IMG/VR virus record: IMGVR_UViG_3300008055_000213 | Span: 1 to 31,408 of that record | From: a virus | Reading direction: 5' to 3' (one strand) | DNA length: 31,408 bases | Shown: positions 22,520 to 28,908 of the stretch, piece by piece | How the letters are laid out: each line of letters starts with the position of its first letter | Position numbering within the stretch: position 1 is the first letter of the stretch | The notes under the pieces: model-generated | Database searches by the model: none | What the model was told of the DNA's origin: nothing | The model's input: the letters and a program-made list of their open reading frames with translations, nothing else | Translations under genes and position numbers: made by a program

Positions 22520-22549
22520 AACCTAGTATGGGTGTAATACACCTGTCAA
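22520..22549 (-). promoter_or_regulatory. Leftward early promoter
   Basis: On the minus strand a perfect -35 box TTGACA (plus-strand 22544-22549) is followed after 18 bases by TAGGTT (plus-strand 22520-22525), which fits the actinobacterial TANNNT pattern. It lies 34 bases before the 22486 start codon. The same box geometry (N18, TAGGWT) recurs at 28093-28122. Confidence 0.7.
22531..22543. promoter_or_regulatory. Palindromic operator inside the leftward promoter
   Basis: GGTGTAATACACC: perfect 6-bp arms around one central base, placed between the -35 and -10 boxes and abutting the -35 box. A repressor bound here would block RNA polymerase. The ribbon-helix-helix protein encoded at the end of the same operon is the obvious candidate ligand, though this is inferred only. 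Confidence 0.65.
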
Positions 22550-22764
22550 CACTTGTGCCAAATAAAGTTTCTTGCGCGTGTCGCACACCCACGGCCCACG
22601 CCTAGTCAGGCACAGCAATGGCCCTCAGAGGGCACAGGAGCCGATCTAAGCCACTAACGCCCGACACGCCGTGTCCTAGGCACAGATTCCTCACTGTCCT
22701 TGCACGCGGTCACAGGGCAGGTCTAAGGTCAATCACATCAGCCCAGCACACATCGGAGGAAGCA

Positions 22765-23022
22765 ATGAGTTACATCATCCACCCGCGGAACATCGCGGTC
22801 TCGCAGCTCCTGGACGAAGGCGACGGCATCAACCAAGCCATCGTCATGATCGACCACCGCACCAACGACCCCTACATCGTGCACCTAAACGATGAGCAAG
22901 CCAGCGACCTTTACTACCAACTCCAGCGCATCCGCAACCTGAGTGTGCAGGCCGCACTCATGGACGTGAACGCCGAAGCAATGCGCATCATTCAAGGCAA
23001 AGTGTTTGGGGACTTCTCATGA
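22765..23022 (+). CDS. Hypothetical early protein
   Basis: An 85-residue protein from ATG 22765; GGAGGA at 22755-22760 decides this start. It begins MSYIIHPRNIAVSQLLDEGD, includes VMIDHRTNDPYIVHLNDEQA and ends in helices (DLYYQLQRIRNL, ALMDVNAEAMRIIQGKVFG). No family is recognised. It is the first gene of the rightward early unit; its stop overlaps the next ATG. Confidence 0.65.
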   Translation: MSYIIHPRNIAVSQLLDEGDGINQAIVMIDHRTNDPYIVHLNDEQASDLYYQLQRIRNLSVQAALMDVNAEAMRIIQGKVFGDFS

Positions 23023-23141
23023 CCGCGGACACCATCACCATCCTGCTCATGGTCGTTGCATCATCAGGCATGGCCTACTTCGCTGGCTACGTATCAGCCC
23101 TGCAGGACGAGCAACAACGCAGGAAGGCTGGTAAGCGATGA
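23019..23141 (+). CDS. Small single-pass membrane protein
   Basis: A 40-residue gene, ATG 23019 overlapping the previous stop (ATGA) and ending in an ATGA with whiB at 23138. The product MTADTITILLMVVASSGMAY continues to a short GYVSAL and a highly charged tail (QDEQQRRKAGKR): one N-terminal membrane helix with a basic cytoplasmic end. Function unknown. Confidence 0.6.
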   Translation: MTADTITILLMVVASSGMAYFAGYVSALQDEQQRRKAGKR

Positions 23142-23551
23142 CGTGGCACAACTCCGCGGCCTGCGCCGGATACAGCGACCCCGACGCGTTCGTTCCACAC
23201 ACCACGAGCGAACGTCAACAGTTGCGCGAGACGATCACGGCTCGAAGCATCTGCGCTGGGTGCCCTGTCAGTGACCAGTGCTTAAGTGATGCCATCAAAG
23301 AGCGTGACTTCTACACAGTGCGTGGTGGGACAGTACCCATCGCCCGCGTGCCAGGTAAGAAGCAACAGCGACCACTACTACCAAGATCAGGGGAGGAAGC
23401 CATGTGGTTGTGGGAAGGTGGACTCGGCCCTGAGCACATCGCCAAGGCGATGAACGTCAAGGTCGCCAGCATTGAACGCGCAATAATGCGAGCCGGCATC
23501 AAGATTCCCTGGACACAGATGGGCACTAACTTTGAGCGGGCCAGCGCATGA
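23138..23551 (+). CDS. WhiB-like iron-sulfur regulator with C-terminal HTH
   Basis: WhiB-like proteins are actinobacterial [4Fe-4S] transcription factors that bind sigma factor region 4. The 137-residue product has the four cluster cysteines C9, C39, C42 and C48 (CxxC then five residues then C). The usual GVWGG turn is changed to TVRGG near 60-64. Beyond the normal end it has a basic linker (PGKKQQRP) and a second part, LWEGGLGPEHIAKAMNVKVA then SIERAIMRAGI, that looks like a helix-turn-helix. It probably reprograms host or phage transcription and points strongly to an actinobacterial host. Confidence 0.9.
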   Translation: MTWHNSAACAGYSDPDAFVPHTTSERQQLRETITARSICAGCPVSDQCLSDAIKERDFYTVRGGTVPIARVPGKKQQRPLLPRSGEEAMWLWEGGLGPEHIAKAMNVKVASIERAIMRAGIKIPWTQMGTNFERASA

Positions 23552-23739
23552 CCGCGGTGTGGCCAGAAGGTGAAACCTACAACGCGGACTTTGAGGACGG
23601 TTGGAAAGTGGAGCTCCTCGCCGTTTACCTGCGCAACCGCATCGCACTGGAATCACCGGTGTGGCACTTCATGCCAATGGCTAAAGAGGCCTGGTACTTC
23701 ATTAACAACGACAACAACAACGGAAGGCAATACGAATGA
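23548..23739 (+). CDS. Small hypothetical protein
   Basis: A 63-residue protein between WhiB and the Cas4-like nuclease, coupled to both by four-base overlaps. It is rich in aromatic residues (VWPEGETYNADFEDGWKVEL, SPVWHFMPMAKEAWYFI) and ends in an Asn-rich NNDNNNGRQYE. No family is recognised. Its aromatic and acidic character could suit protein binding or a DNA-mimic role, which is speculation. Confidence 0.6.
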   Translation: MTAVWPEGETYNADFEDGWKVELLAVYLRNRIALESPVWHFMPMAKEAWYFINNDNNNGRQYE

Positions 23740-24674
23740 CTGACATCGCTAGGGATCACTACGGCCGCCCACTCATCGTTCCACTCGGCGGCGGTAAGCC
23801 CGTTGGCTACACACGCACCACCACCTACGTCAGTGCGCTCGAGGACACCTACAACCTTGAGCAATGGAAGTGCCGCCAGGTTGCTCTCGGCCTTGCCTCA
23901 CGATCAGACCTGCTCGCCCTGGTGCACTCCAAGGGTGATGACAAGGATGAGATGAACCGCATTGTCAAGGACGCACTTGAGGCATCTAACAGCTCTGGTG
24001 CGGCCAACCTTGGCACCGCAATCCACGGCATGACCGAACTTGTGGACGCAGGTGCCAGCGTTGACTCCATCCCCGCGGATCATCGAGCAGACATTGAGGC
24101 GTACTTGGACGCAACGAAAGACATCATGCACACGTGGATTGAAACATTGACTGTGCTGGACTCGCACAAAATCGCCGGCACACCAGACCGAATCAGCACA
24201 CTGCCCACAGGTCAGCGCGTCATCTTTGACCTGAAAACGGGAAGCATTGATTACGGCATTGGCAAGATCGCCATGCAACTCGCGGTCTATGCACACTCCG
24301 CGATCTACAACGTGGACACACACGAACGCACAGCACACAACGCTGACAAAACCATTGGCATAATCGCTCACCTACCAGCGGGCAGTGGCACCTGCGAACT
24401 TGTTGAAGTGGACCTTGTTGCCGGCTGGGAAGCAGTGCAGCTGGCCAAGGAAGTGCGTGAGTGGCGCACACGCAAGGGCCTGAGTAAGCCCTACGTGGCA
24501 CGCACCATTGTCCCTGAACCAGATCACTCCGCAAAGTTTGATCTCATCATTGACATGATCCACGCTTGCGACACCATCGATGCCCTTGAAGGTGTGTATG
24601 AACTACACATCGGTGAGTGGAAGAATGAGCACACAGCCGCCGCCGCTGAACGTAAAGCGCAGCTGGTGTCATGA
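23736..24674 (+). CDS. Cas4/RecB-like PD-(D/E)XK exonuclease
   Basis: A 312-residue nuclease of the type common in actinophages. The catalytic core shows GTAIHG (His97), AGTPDRI (Asp151), VIFDLKTGS (Asp165 with Lys167) and a following MQLAVYA helix near 190-196. The family-type Cys residues that bind an iron-sulfur cluster in true Cas4 are not obvious. It probably resects DNA ends for recombination, working with the single-strand-binding candidate at 25423 and RusA at 28483. It shares an operon with WhiB upstream. Confidence 0.85.
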   Translation: MTDIARDHYGRPLIVPLGGGKPVGYTRTTTYVSALEDTYNLEQWKCRQVALGLASRSDLLALVHSKGDDKDEMNRIVKDALEASNSSGAANLGTAIHGMTELVDAGASVDSIPADHRADIEAYLDATKDIMHTWIETLTVLDSHKIAGTPDRISTLPTGQRVIFDLKTGSIDYGIGKIAMQLAVYAHSAIYNVDTHERTAHNADKTIGIIAHLPAGSGTCELVEVDLVAGWEAVQLAKEVREWRTRKGLSKPYVARTIVPEPDHSAKFDLIIDMIHACDTIDALEGVYELHIGEWKNEHTAAAAERKAQLVS

Positions 24675-24931
24675 TTATTCTTGATTATGGTGTTTCGTGT
24701 TACAGCGAAGACGCGATGAACGGTCACGCAATCGTGACGGACATTGACAACGGGTACAACGTTGAAGTCCTCGTAAAAGATGGCAGCGTGGTCGGTTTAA
24801 ACTGGATGACTGTGATGCCTCCTGGAATGGAAGGCTACGACTACTTTCTTACATACGAGGATCAAGTCAAAGTCGCCGCGCAAACCATTTGGACTGATGG
24901 TCCCCATGTCTGGTCTGACGGTCCGCAATGA
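24671..24931 (+). CDS. Hypothetical protein
   Basis: An 86-residue acidic protein starting MIILDYGVSCYSEDAMNGHA. It looks like a small beta-rich domain (AIVTDIDNGYNVEVLVKDGS, VVGLNWMTVMPPG) with an unusual C-terminal near-repeat, TDGPHVWSDGPQ. Four-base overlaps to both neighbours show it is a coupled member of the early operon. No family is recognised. Confidence 0.6.
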   Translation: MIILDYGVSCYSEDAMNGHAIVTDIDNGYNVEVLVKDGSVVGLNWMTVMPPGMEGYDYFLTYEDQVKVAAQTIWTDGPHVWSDGPQ

Positions 24932-25113
24932 GCAGCGACCTGGCGGACATGATCCGCGCACGCTTCACACCATTCGCCTTCACGTGTGAGTGCGAAGGCA
25001 CTGACCCAGAATGCTTCACAACGCGCCGAATGCCGACAATGATCGCCACCCACGAAACCATTGAACGCATCGCAACGTTTATCGAGGACTACTACGCGAT
25101 GAGTGCCGAGTGA
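24928..25113 (+). CDS. Small cysteine-containing hypothetical protein
   Basis: A 61-residue protein, ATG 24928 overlapping the previous stop. It has a helical start (MSSDLADMIRARFTPFAF), a cysteine cluster CECEGTDPEC near 20-29 and a helical end (THETIERIATFIEDYYAM). The three cysteines may bind metal. It overlaps the next GTG start by four bases. Function unknown. Confidence 0.6.
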   Translation: MSSDLADMIRARFTPFAFTCECEGTDPECFTTRRMPTMIATHETIERIATFIEDYYAMSAE

Positions 25114-25415
25114 GCGCGTGGGATGTGAAAGGCACCGATGTGATCAAGAGCTGTAAGCGGTGCCACGAACCAGTCTTCATTGTCCACACTGAGGCACCAG
25201 GACCAATCCTGCGCGTCCCAGTGGACATTGAACCAGTCAGCGGCCCAGCCGTCGGGCTCATGTTTGAGCACTGCGGTGATGGTTACTGGCTGGAACAAAC
25301 AGCAGTGCGACCTGGCATGGACCCAATCCACGTCACGCACCACTGCGCACCACCTGCTCGATGCAAGTGGTGCGAGCAGGTACACACAACAACAATAACA
25401 ACAACCAGAAAGTAG
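25110..25415 (+). CDS. Zinc-binding hypothetical protein
   Basis: A 101-residue protein from GTG 25110 (GTGA overlap). A first pair CKRCH near 15-19 and a second cluster THHCAPPARCKWC near 76-88 frame a beta-like core (ILRVPVDIEPVSGPAVGLMF). The tail is a Thr-run (HTTTITTTRK) encoded by repetitive ACAACAACA. It resembles small actinophage zinc-finger proteins that precede single-strand-binding proteins, but the role is unknown. Confidence 0.65.
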   Translation: MSAWDVKGTDVIKSCKRCHEPVFIVHTEAPGPILRVPVDIEPVSGPAVGLMFEHCGDGYWLEQTAVRPGMDPIHVTHHCAPPARCKWCEQVHTTTITTTRK

Positions 25416-25422
25416 GACCATC

Positions 25423-25746
25423 ATGAGTGACATCCAATGGGATGAGTTCGGTGCAAGTGAATTCGTCAAGTTTGGCGCAGTAGGCGACACGATCAGTGGC
25501 AAGATCACGAACATCCGCATCGGCCAGGACTTCAATGGCAACCCATGCCCCGTGCTCGACCTCGACACAGGCAACGGCTCACGAACAGTGACCGCTGGTC
25601 AAGCCAACCTGAAGTCACAGATCGTGCAGCTCCGCCCAAGTGTCGGCGACGCCATTAGCATTACCTATGATCGGGATGAGAAGGCTGAGAAGGGCATGAA
25701 GAAGGTGTTCGCCATTAAGGTGGACTCCAACACAGCACCCTTCTAG
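25423..25746 (+). CDS. OB-fold single-stranded DNA-binding candidate
   Basis: A 107-residue acidic protein. The pattern AVGDTISGKITNIRIGQDFN, PCPVLDLDTGNGSRTVTAGQ, LRPSVGDAISITYDRDE and KKVFAIKVD is that of a five-strand OB-fold as seen in small actinophage ssDNA-binding proteins. Lack of a long disordered acidic tail differs from classical bacterial SSB. Position between the exonuclease and the primase-helicase genes supports a role in replication or recombination. Confidence 0.6.
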   Translation: MSDIQWDEFGASEFVKFGAVGDTISGKITNIRIGQDFNGNPCPVLDLDTGNGSRTVTAGQANLKSQIVQLRPSVGDAISITYDRDEKAEKGMKKVFAIKVDSNTAPF

Positions 25747-25921
25747 CAAGACTTGTCGCGCTGGGCTGCGTTGACAAACGCCTCCCTGCTCTATTCTACG
25801 GAGCAGGGGGGCACCACCCTCCCAGGTGAAAAGCCCACACAACTGAATAGCACCGGCCTCACGTGGGGAAGCGTGGGGCCGGCGCCACAGTGACAAGCAG
25901 CCCACGATCAAGGAGTCACAC
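25747..25921 (+). ncRNA. Structured leader with two long stem-loops
   Basis: A 175-base non-coding gap. Hairpin 1 pairs 25780-25791 (GCCTCCCTGCTC) with 25801-25812 (GAGCAGGGGGGC): 12 pairs, one of them T-G, nine-base loop. Hairpin 2 pairs 25853-25863 (CCGGCCTCACG) with 25872-25882 (CGTGGGGCCGG): 11 pairs, one T-G, eight-base loop TGGGGAAG. A weaker CACC/GGTG pair lies between. AAGGAG at 25910-25915 then serves the primase start. No U run follows either stem, so they are not ordinary terminators. A structured RNA, cis-regulator or replication origin is possible. Confidence 0.5.
25771..25797 (+). promoter_or_regulatory. Possible rightward promoter
   Basis: TTGACA at 25771-25776 and TATTCT at 25792-25797, with a short spacer of 15 bases. 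The -35 box is perfect and the -10 fits TANNNT, but the spacer is suboptimal and the -10 lies in the loop of the hairpin at 25780-25812. It would drive the primase-helicase genes. Confidence 0.4.
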
Positions 25922-26521
25922 ATGAACATCGCTTCAATGAACGACCAGCAGCTCATCGATGCTTACGACGATGTCGTGGCCGATGAGCCAGCACGCATCA
26001 GGTTCCTAGAATTACTTGACCAGGTGGATGCGGACAAGCACGCATTCCTGCGACGACCACAGGCCCTCGCCGAGTCCGCGAAGTGGTACGCCGAACAAGG
26101 CATTGCAGTATTCCCACTCCAGCCACGGAGCAAGGTCCCCATGCGTGGATCAAGTGGGTGCAAGGACGCCACCACGGACGTTGACAAGGTCACGTCCTGG
26201 TGGACACAAATGCCGAACGCGAACATTGGCATGGTCACAGGGTTCCAGTTTGATGTCATTGACGTGGACGGACCAGATGGGTTCGAGTCACTGTCCCACC
26301 TGAAACCGATAGCCAATGTGCTTGCATCGGTGATCACTCCACGGGGGCGACACATCTACGTCAAAGCAAAGCCTGAACGCAAGAACGGCACGAACCTTAA
26401 ACTTGGTGTGGACTTCCGCGCCAGTGGTGGATACGTTGTCGCGCCACCATCAATCAACGCCGAGGGTAAGATTTACACCTGGCTGATCACACCAGAGCAC
26501 TTGGTGAAGCATTGTGAGTGA
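25922..26521 (+). CDS. Bifunctional DNA primase/polymerase (prim-pol)
   Basis: A 199-residue archaeo-eukaryotic-type primase domain that makes primers and may extend them. After about 45 helical residues it shows AKWYAEQGIAVFPLQPRSKV (53-72), the metal-binding DVIDVDG (Asp114 and Asp116), TPRGRHIYVKAK with a likely catalytic His, and VDFRASGGYVVAPPS near 164-178. All are characteristic of the prim-pol family. It is encoded separately from, but overlapping by eight bases with, the helicase. As no DNA polymerase gene is present, this is central to replication start. Confidence 0.9.
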   Translation: MNIASMNDQQLIDAYDDVVADEPARIRFLELLDQVDADKHAFLRRPQALAESAKWYAEQGIAVFPLQPRSKVPMRGSSGCKDATTDVDKVTSWWTQMPNANIGMVTGFQFDVIDVDGPDGFESLSHLKPIANVLASVITPRGRHIYVKAKPERKNGTNLKLGVDFRASGGYVVAPPSINAEGKIYTWLITPEHLVKHCE

Positions 26522-28058
26522 TGATGGGCTAGACGATTGGGAACGCAAACTCTTTGGTGACAAGCCACAGCAAGCACCAGATGCAGTGTTCAACAATGTG
26601 GTGAACATCAACAAGAATCAAGACATTCGCGCGTACTCGCTTAAAGCGTTAGGCGAGGAACTCCACGACGTTGCCAACGCACCAGAGGGAACACGAAACC
26701 ACACACTGAACAATGCCGCGCTCAAACTTGGCACCCTTGTTGCTGCTGGTGGACTGACACAGCTCGAAGTGATCCAACCATTACTTGATGCCGCCATGGG
26801 TAATGGGTTGCCGGAGTCTGAGGCCGTGGGCACAACACGCTCAGGGTACGAGTTTGGGCTACTGAACCCGCGAGAGATACCAAACAGCGTTGACCTGTTA
26901 GACGCCTTCATACGCGAATACACCGACATTACCCCCACACCTAGCCCAATTACCCCAGAACAGGGGCAACGTGCCTTAGAAGGGCACACAGAGCCTCTAA
27001 AGGGCATTGAGCCTGACGAGGACGATGAGCCGGCCTTACCCTACGCCGATCTCACCTGGGCAGCCAATGGGGAAGTGCGACCACCCACCCTGCCCAGCGT
27101 AGGTGAACGCAACGACGGTGCACACATCCTCTACGCCGGCAAGATCAATGGCATCTATGGCGACCCTGAAACCGCAAAGACGTGGTTCGCCCTACACCTC
27201 GCACAGCAGGTACTCAGCGCTGGTGGCACAGTCGCACTCATCGACATTGACCACAACGGTGAAAACGACACAGTGGACCGGTTACGCAAACTTGGTGTCA
27301 GTAATCAGCTCATCGGCGACCCAGCACACTTCCGTTATTACATCCCAGAGACACCAGCCGAACTCCTAGCCACCCGCGATGACATCATTGAGCAGCACCC
27401 CACGTTGTGCATCCTGGACAGCATCGGTGAACTCATCCCCATGCTCGGACTGGACAGCAACAGCAACGACGACATCAGCCGCGGATACCGCGCGATGCTC
27501 ACACCACTAGCACAAGAACACACCGCGGTCCTGACCATTGACCACCTCGCCAAAGCAGGCAAATCAGATCACGGCTACGCCATCGGCGGCATCGCCAAGA
27601 AACGAATCATCAACGGTGCCTACTACCACGCCGAAGCACTAACCATTCCCGCACCAGGCATCGTGGGCAAAGTGCGCATCATGGTCACAAAAGACCGACC
27701 AGGAGGAATCCGCGAACACGCACCACAAGGCTCACTCGGCAACTTCATCATCGACTCCAGCGCCAGCGACGGACACGTCAACGCACTCATCGCTAACGTC
27801 ATCGGCAGCCCACTACGACCAACAAACGCAATGGAACGAATTTCTCGCCTACTCGCCGGCAACGACGGGATGCATAAGACCACGATTGGCAAGGATGCCG
27901 ACGTAACCAAAGCAGTCACATTGAACCAAGCCCTCCTCGTCCTTGTGCAAGAGGAATACGTGCGCACTGGCCAAGTCGCCGGCAAGACGATCTACTACCA
28001 CGAGCGCGATTATCGTCAGCTCGACGAGGAACTTAACAGCCTGAACAAAGCGGACTAA
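26514..28058 (+). CDS. Replicative helicase-like ATPase (RepA/AAA_25)
   Basis: A 514-residue protein from GTG 26514. The N-terminal 110 residues include a helical domain (RNHTLNNAALKLGTLVAAG) typical of primase-associated C-terminal domains, followed by an acidic linker. The RecA-like core has Walker A GDPETAKT at 216-223 (Ala instead of the second Gly), ALIDIDHNG near 241-249, Walker B LCILDSIGE near 298-306 and a TIDHLAKAG segment near 341. A C-terminal winged-helix-like part follows (SRLLAGNDGMHKTTIGKDAD). Likely a hexameric helicase working with the prim-pol. Confidence 0.87.
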   Translation: MSDDGLDDWERKLFGDKPQQAPDAVFNNVVNINKNQDIRAYSLKALGEELHDVANAPEGTRNHTLNNAALKLGTLVAAGGLTQLEVIQPLLDAAMGNGLPESEAVGTTRSGYEFGLLNPREIPNSVDLLDAFIREYTDITPTPSPITPEQGQRALEGHTEPLKGIEPDEDDEPALPYADLTWAANGEVRPPTLPSVGERNDGAHILYAGKINGIYGDPETAKTWFALHLAQQVLSAGGTVALIDIDHNGENDTVDRLRKLGVSNQLIGDPAHFRYYIPETPAELLATRDDIIEQHPTLCILDSIGELIPMLGLDSNSNDDISRGYRAMLTPLAQEHTAVLTIDHLAKAGKSDHGYAIGGIAKKRIINGAYYHAEALTIPAPGIVGKVRIMVTKDRPGGIREHAPQGSLGNFIIDSSASDGHVNALIANVIGSPLRPTNAMERISRLLAGNDGMHKTTIGKDADVTKAVTLNQALLVLVQEEYVRTGQVAGKTIYYHERDYRQLDEELNSLNKAD

Positions 28059-28092
28059 ATCGTGCCAAAACACTCCACACATAAACCCCGAT

Positions 28093-28122
28093 TTGACGGT
28101 CGCTTGCCGCGACTGCTAGGAT
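28093..28122 (+). promoter_or_regulatory. Rightward promoter with palindrome at start site
   Basis: TTGACG (28093-28098), 18-base spacer, TAGGAT (28117-28122). Right after it lies a palindrome TCGGAC/GTCCGA at 28122-28127 and 28133-28138 with a five-base gap, covering the expected transcription start near 28129, which suits an operator. The box geometry matches the leftward promoter at 22520-22549. It lies in a 124-base gap after the helicase gene. Confidence 0.7.
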
Positions 28123-28182
28123 CGGACCTTGCGTCCGACCCAGCCGGAGCGAGGGTCAAGGCCTGCGGACATGGAGCGCCTA

Positions 28183-28380
28183 ATGGATAGCCTCCAACAA
28201 GTCATCGACAAACTCATAGACCTCAGCGTGAACCTTCTCTACGCGATCAGCGAGATCACAGCGATGCACCTCCCTGACAGCGACCTGGGATGCTGCAAAG
28301 AATGCTTCCAATCGTGGCCATGCCAAACAGTCAACGCACTTACCGAGGCGTTTTGTGGAATGGAGGATGACGATGAGTGA
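28183..28380 (+). CDS. Small cysteine-rich hypothetical protein
   Basis: A 65-residue protein from ATG 28183 (GGAG at 28173-28176, six-base spacing); ATG 28171 is an in-frame alternative. The N-terminal half is an amphipathic helix (MDSLQQVIDKLIDLSVNLLY), and the second half holds CCKECFQSWPC near 37-47, a compact metal-binding-type cluster, then an acidic end. First gene after the promoter at 28093. No family is recognised. Confidence 0.6.
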   Translation: MDSLQQVIDKLIDLSVNLLYAISEITAMHLPDSDLGCCKECFQSWPCQTVNALTEAFCGMEDDDE

Positions 28381-28480
28381 TCAACCATGCACAGCTTGTG
28401 GACAGGAATGGGGACAAGTCGATGCCACCCTGCCAAGTGGCGAGATTGTGACCTTGTGCATCACGTGTGCGACAATGTGA
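28373..28480 (+). CDS. Mini zinc-ribbon protein (35 aa)
   Basis: A 35-residue gene, ATG 28373 overlapping the previous stop by eight bases. The product is MSDQPCTACGQEWGQVDATL, a short turn, then VTLCITCATM: two CxxC pairs with a 20-residue spacer, a minimal zinc ribbon. Similar tiny ribbons are common before resolvase genes in actinophages. It ends two bases before the RusA start codon. Confidence 0.6.
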   Translation: MSDQPCTACGQEWGQVDATLPSGEIVTLCITCATM

Positions 28481-28482
28481 GC

Positions 28483-28908
28483 ATGAGACTCGCATTCACC
28501 ATGCAAGGCACACCAGTGTCACAAGGGTCAATGGTGCGAACCTCATACGGAATGCGACACAGCAAACCAATGGCCATCAACGTATTTCGGGACCAGGTGG
28601 CACAGGCAGTATCAAAGACCGGCATTGATGAACTCCCCCTGGCAGGGGCACTCACAATGTCGGTCACATTCGTTTTACCTCGTCCCAAGTCCGCACCTAA
28701 GCGGAGAATGTGGCCAGAAGTTAAGCCAGATTTGGACAAACTCGTTCGCGCCCTGTGCGATGCCCTCACCCAATGTGGTGCCTGGGGCGATGACGCACAG
28801 CTCATCCACCTAACAGCGACAAAGCGCTACGTGGGAACCAGTGACGTGCTTGATGTCCCTGGTGTGGTGGTTGACATTGGCCCTGTTGAAGTGGGCACTT
28901 TTGTCTGA
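28483..28908 (+). CDS. rusA: RusA-like Holliday junction resolvase
   Basis: Dimeric endonuclease that cuts four-way junctions before packaging. The 141 residues from ATG 28483 carry the family core KPDLDKLVRALCDALTQCGA with acidic catalytic residues Asp83, Asp85 and Asp93, then WGDDAQLIHLTATKRY with Asp103/Asp104. The N-terminal VSQGSMVRT and PRPKSAPKR segments suit DNA binding. It likely acts with the exonucleases at 18084 and 23736. Confidence 0.88.
   Translation: MRLAFTMQGTPVSQGSMVRTSYGMRHSKPMAINVFRDQVAQAVSKTGIDELPLAGALTMSVTFVLPRPKSAPKRRMWPEVKPDLDKLVRALCDALTQCGAWGDDAQLIHLTATKRYVGTSDVLDVPGVVVDIGPVEVGTFV

Larger units (their letters stand above)
22487..22764. other. Divergent control region, palindrome-rich
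   Basis: A 278-base gap between leftward and rightward genes. Besides the leftward promoter and operator it holds two more perfect 13-base odd palindromes, GCCCTCAGAGGGC (22621-22633) and GACACGCCGTGTC (22663-22675), and three copies of GGCACAG (22609, 22631, 22679). A possible rightward promoter is TTGCAC (22700) with TAAGGT (22724), 18 bases apart but with a poor -35 box. The plus-strand frame is open from 22618, but nothing supports its translation before 22765. Confidence 0.6.

Noticed and set aside
22618-22764. N-terminal extension of the first rightward early gene
   Set aside because: The Arg/Pro-rich translation shows no protein-like pattern, while GGAGGA at 22755-22760 marks the start at 22765.
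25800-25905. Cobalamin riboswitch
   Set aside because: Short motifs such as CGCCACAGTGAC resemble parts of the consensus, but the order and the full core could not be matched, and the downstream genes are primase and helicase, not cobalamin-related. Kept only as a structured leader.
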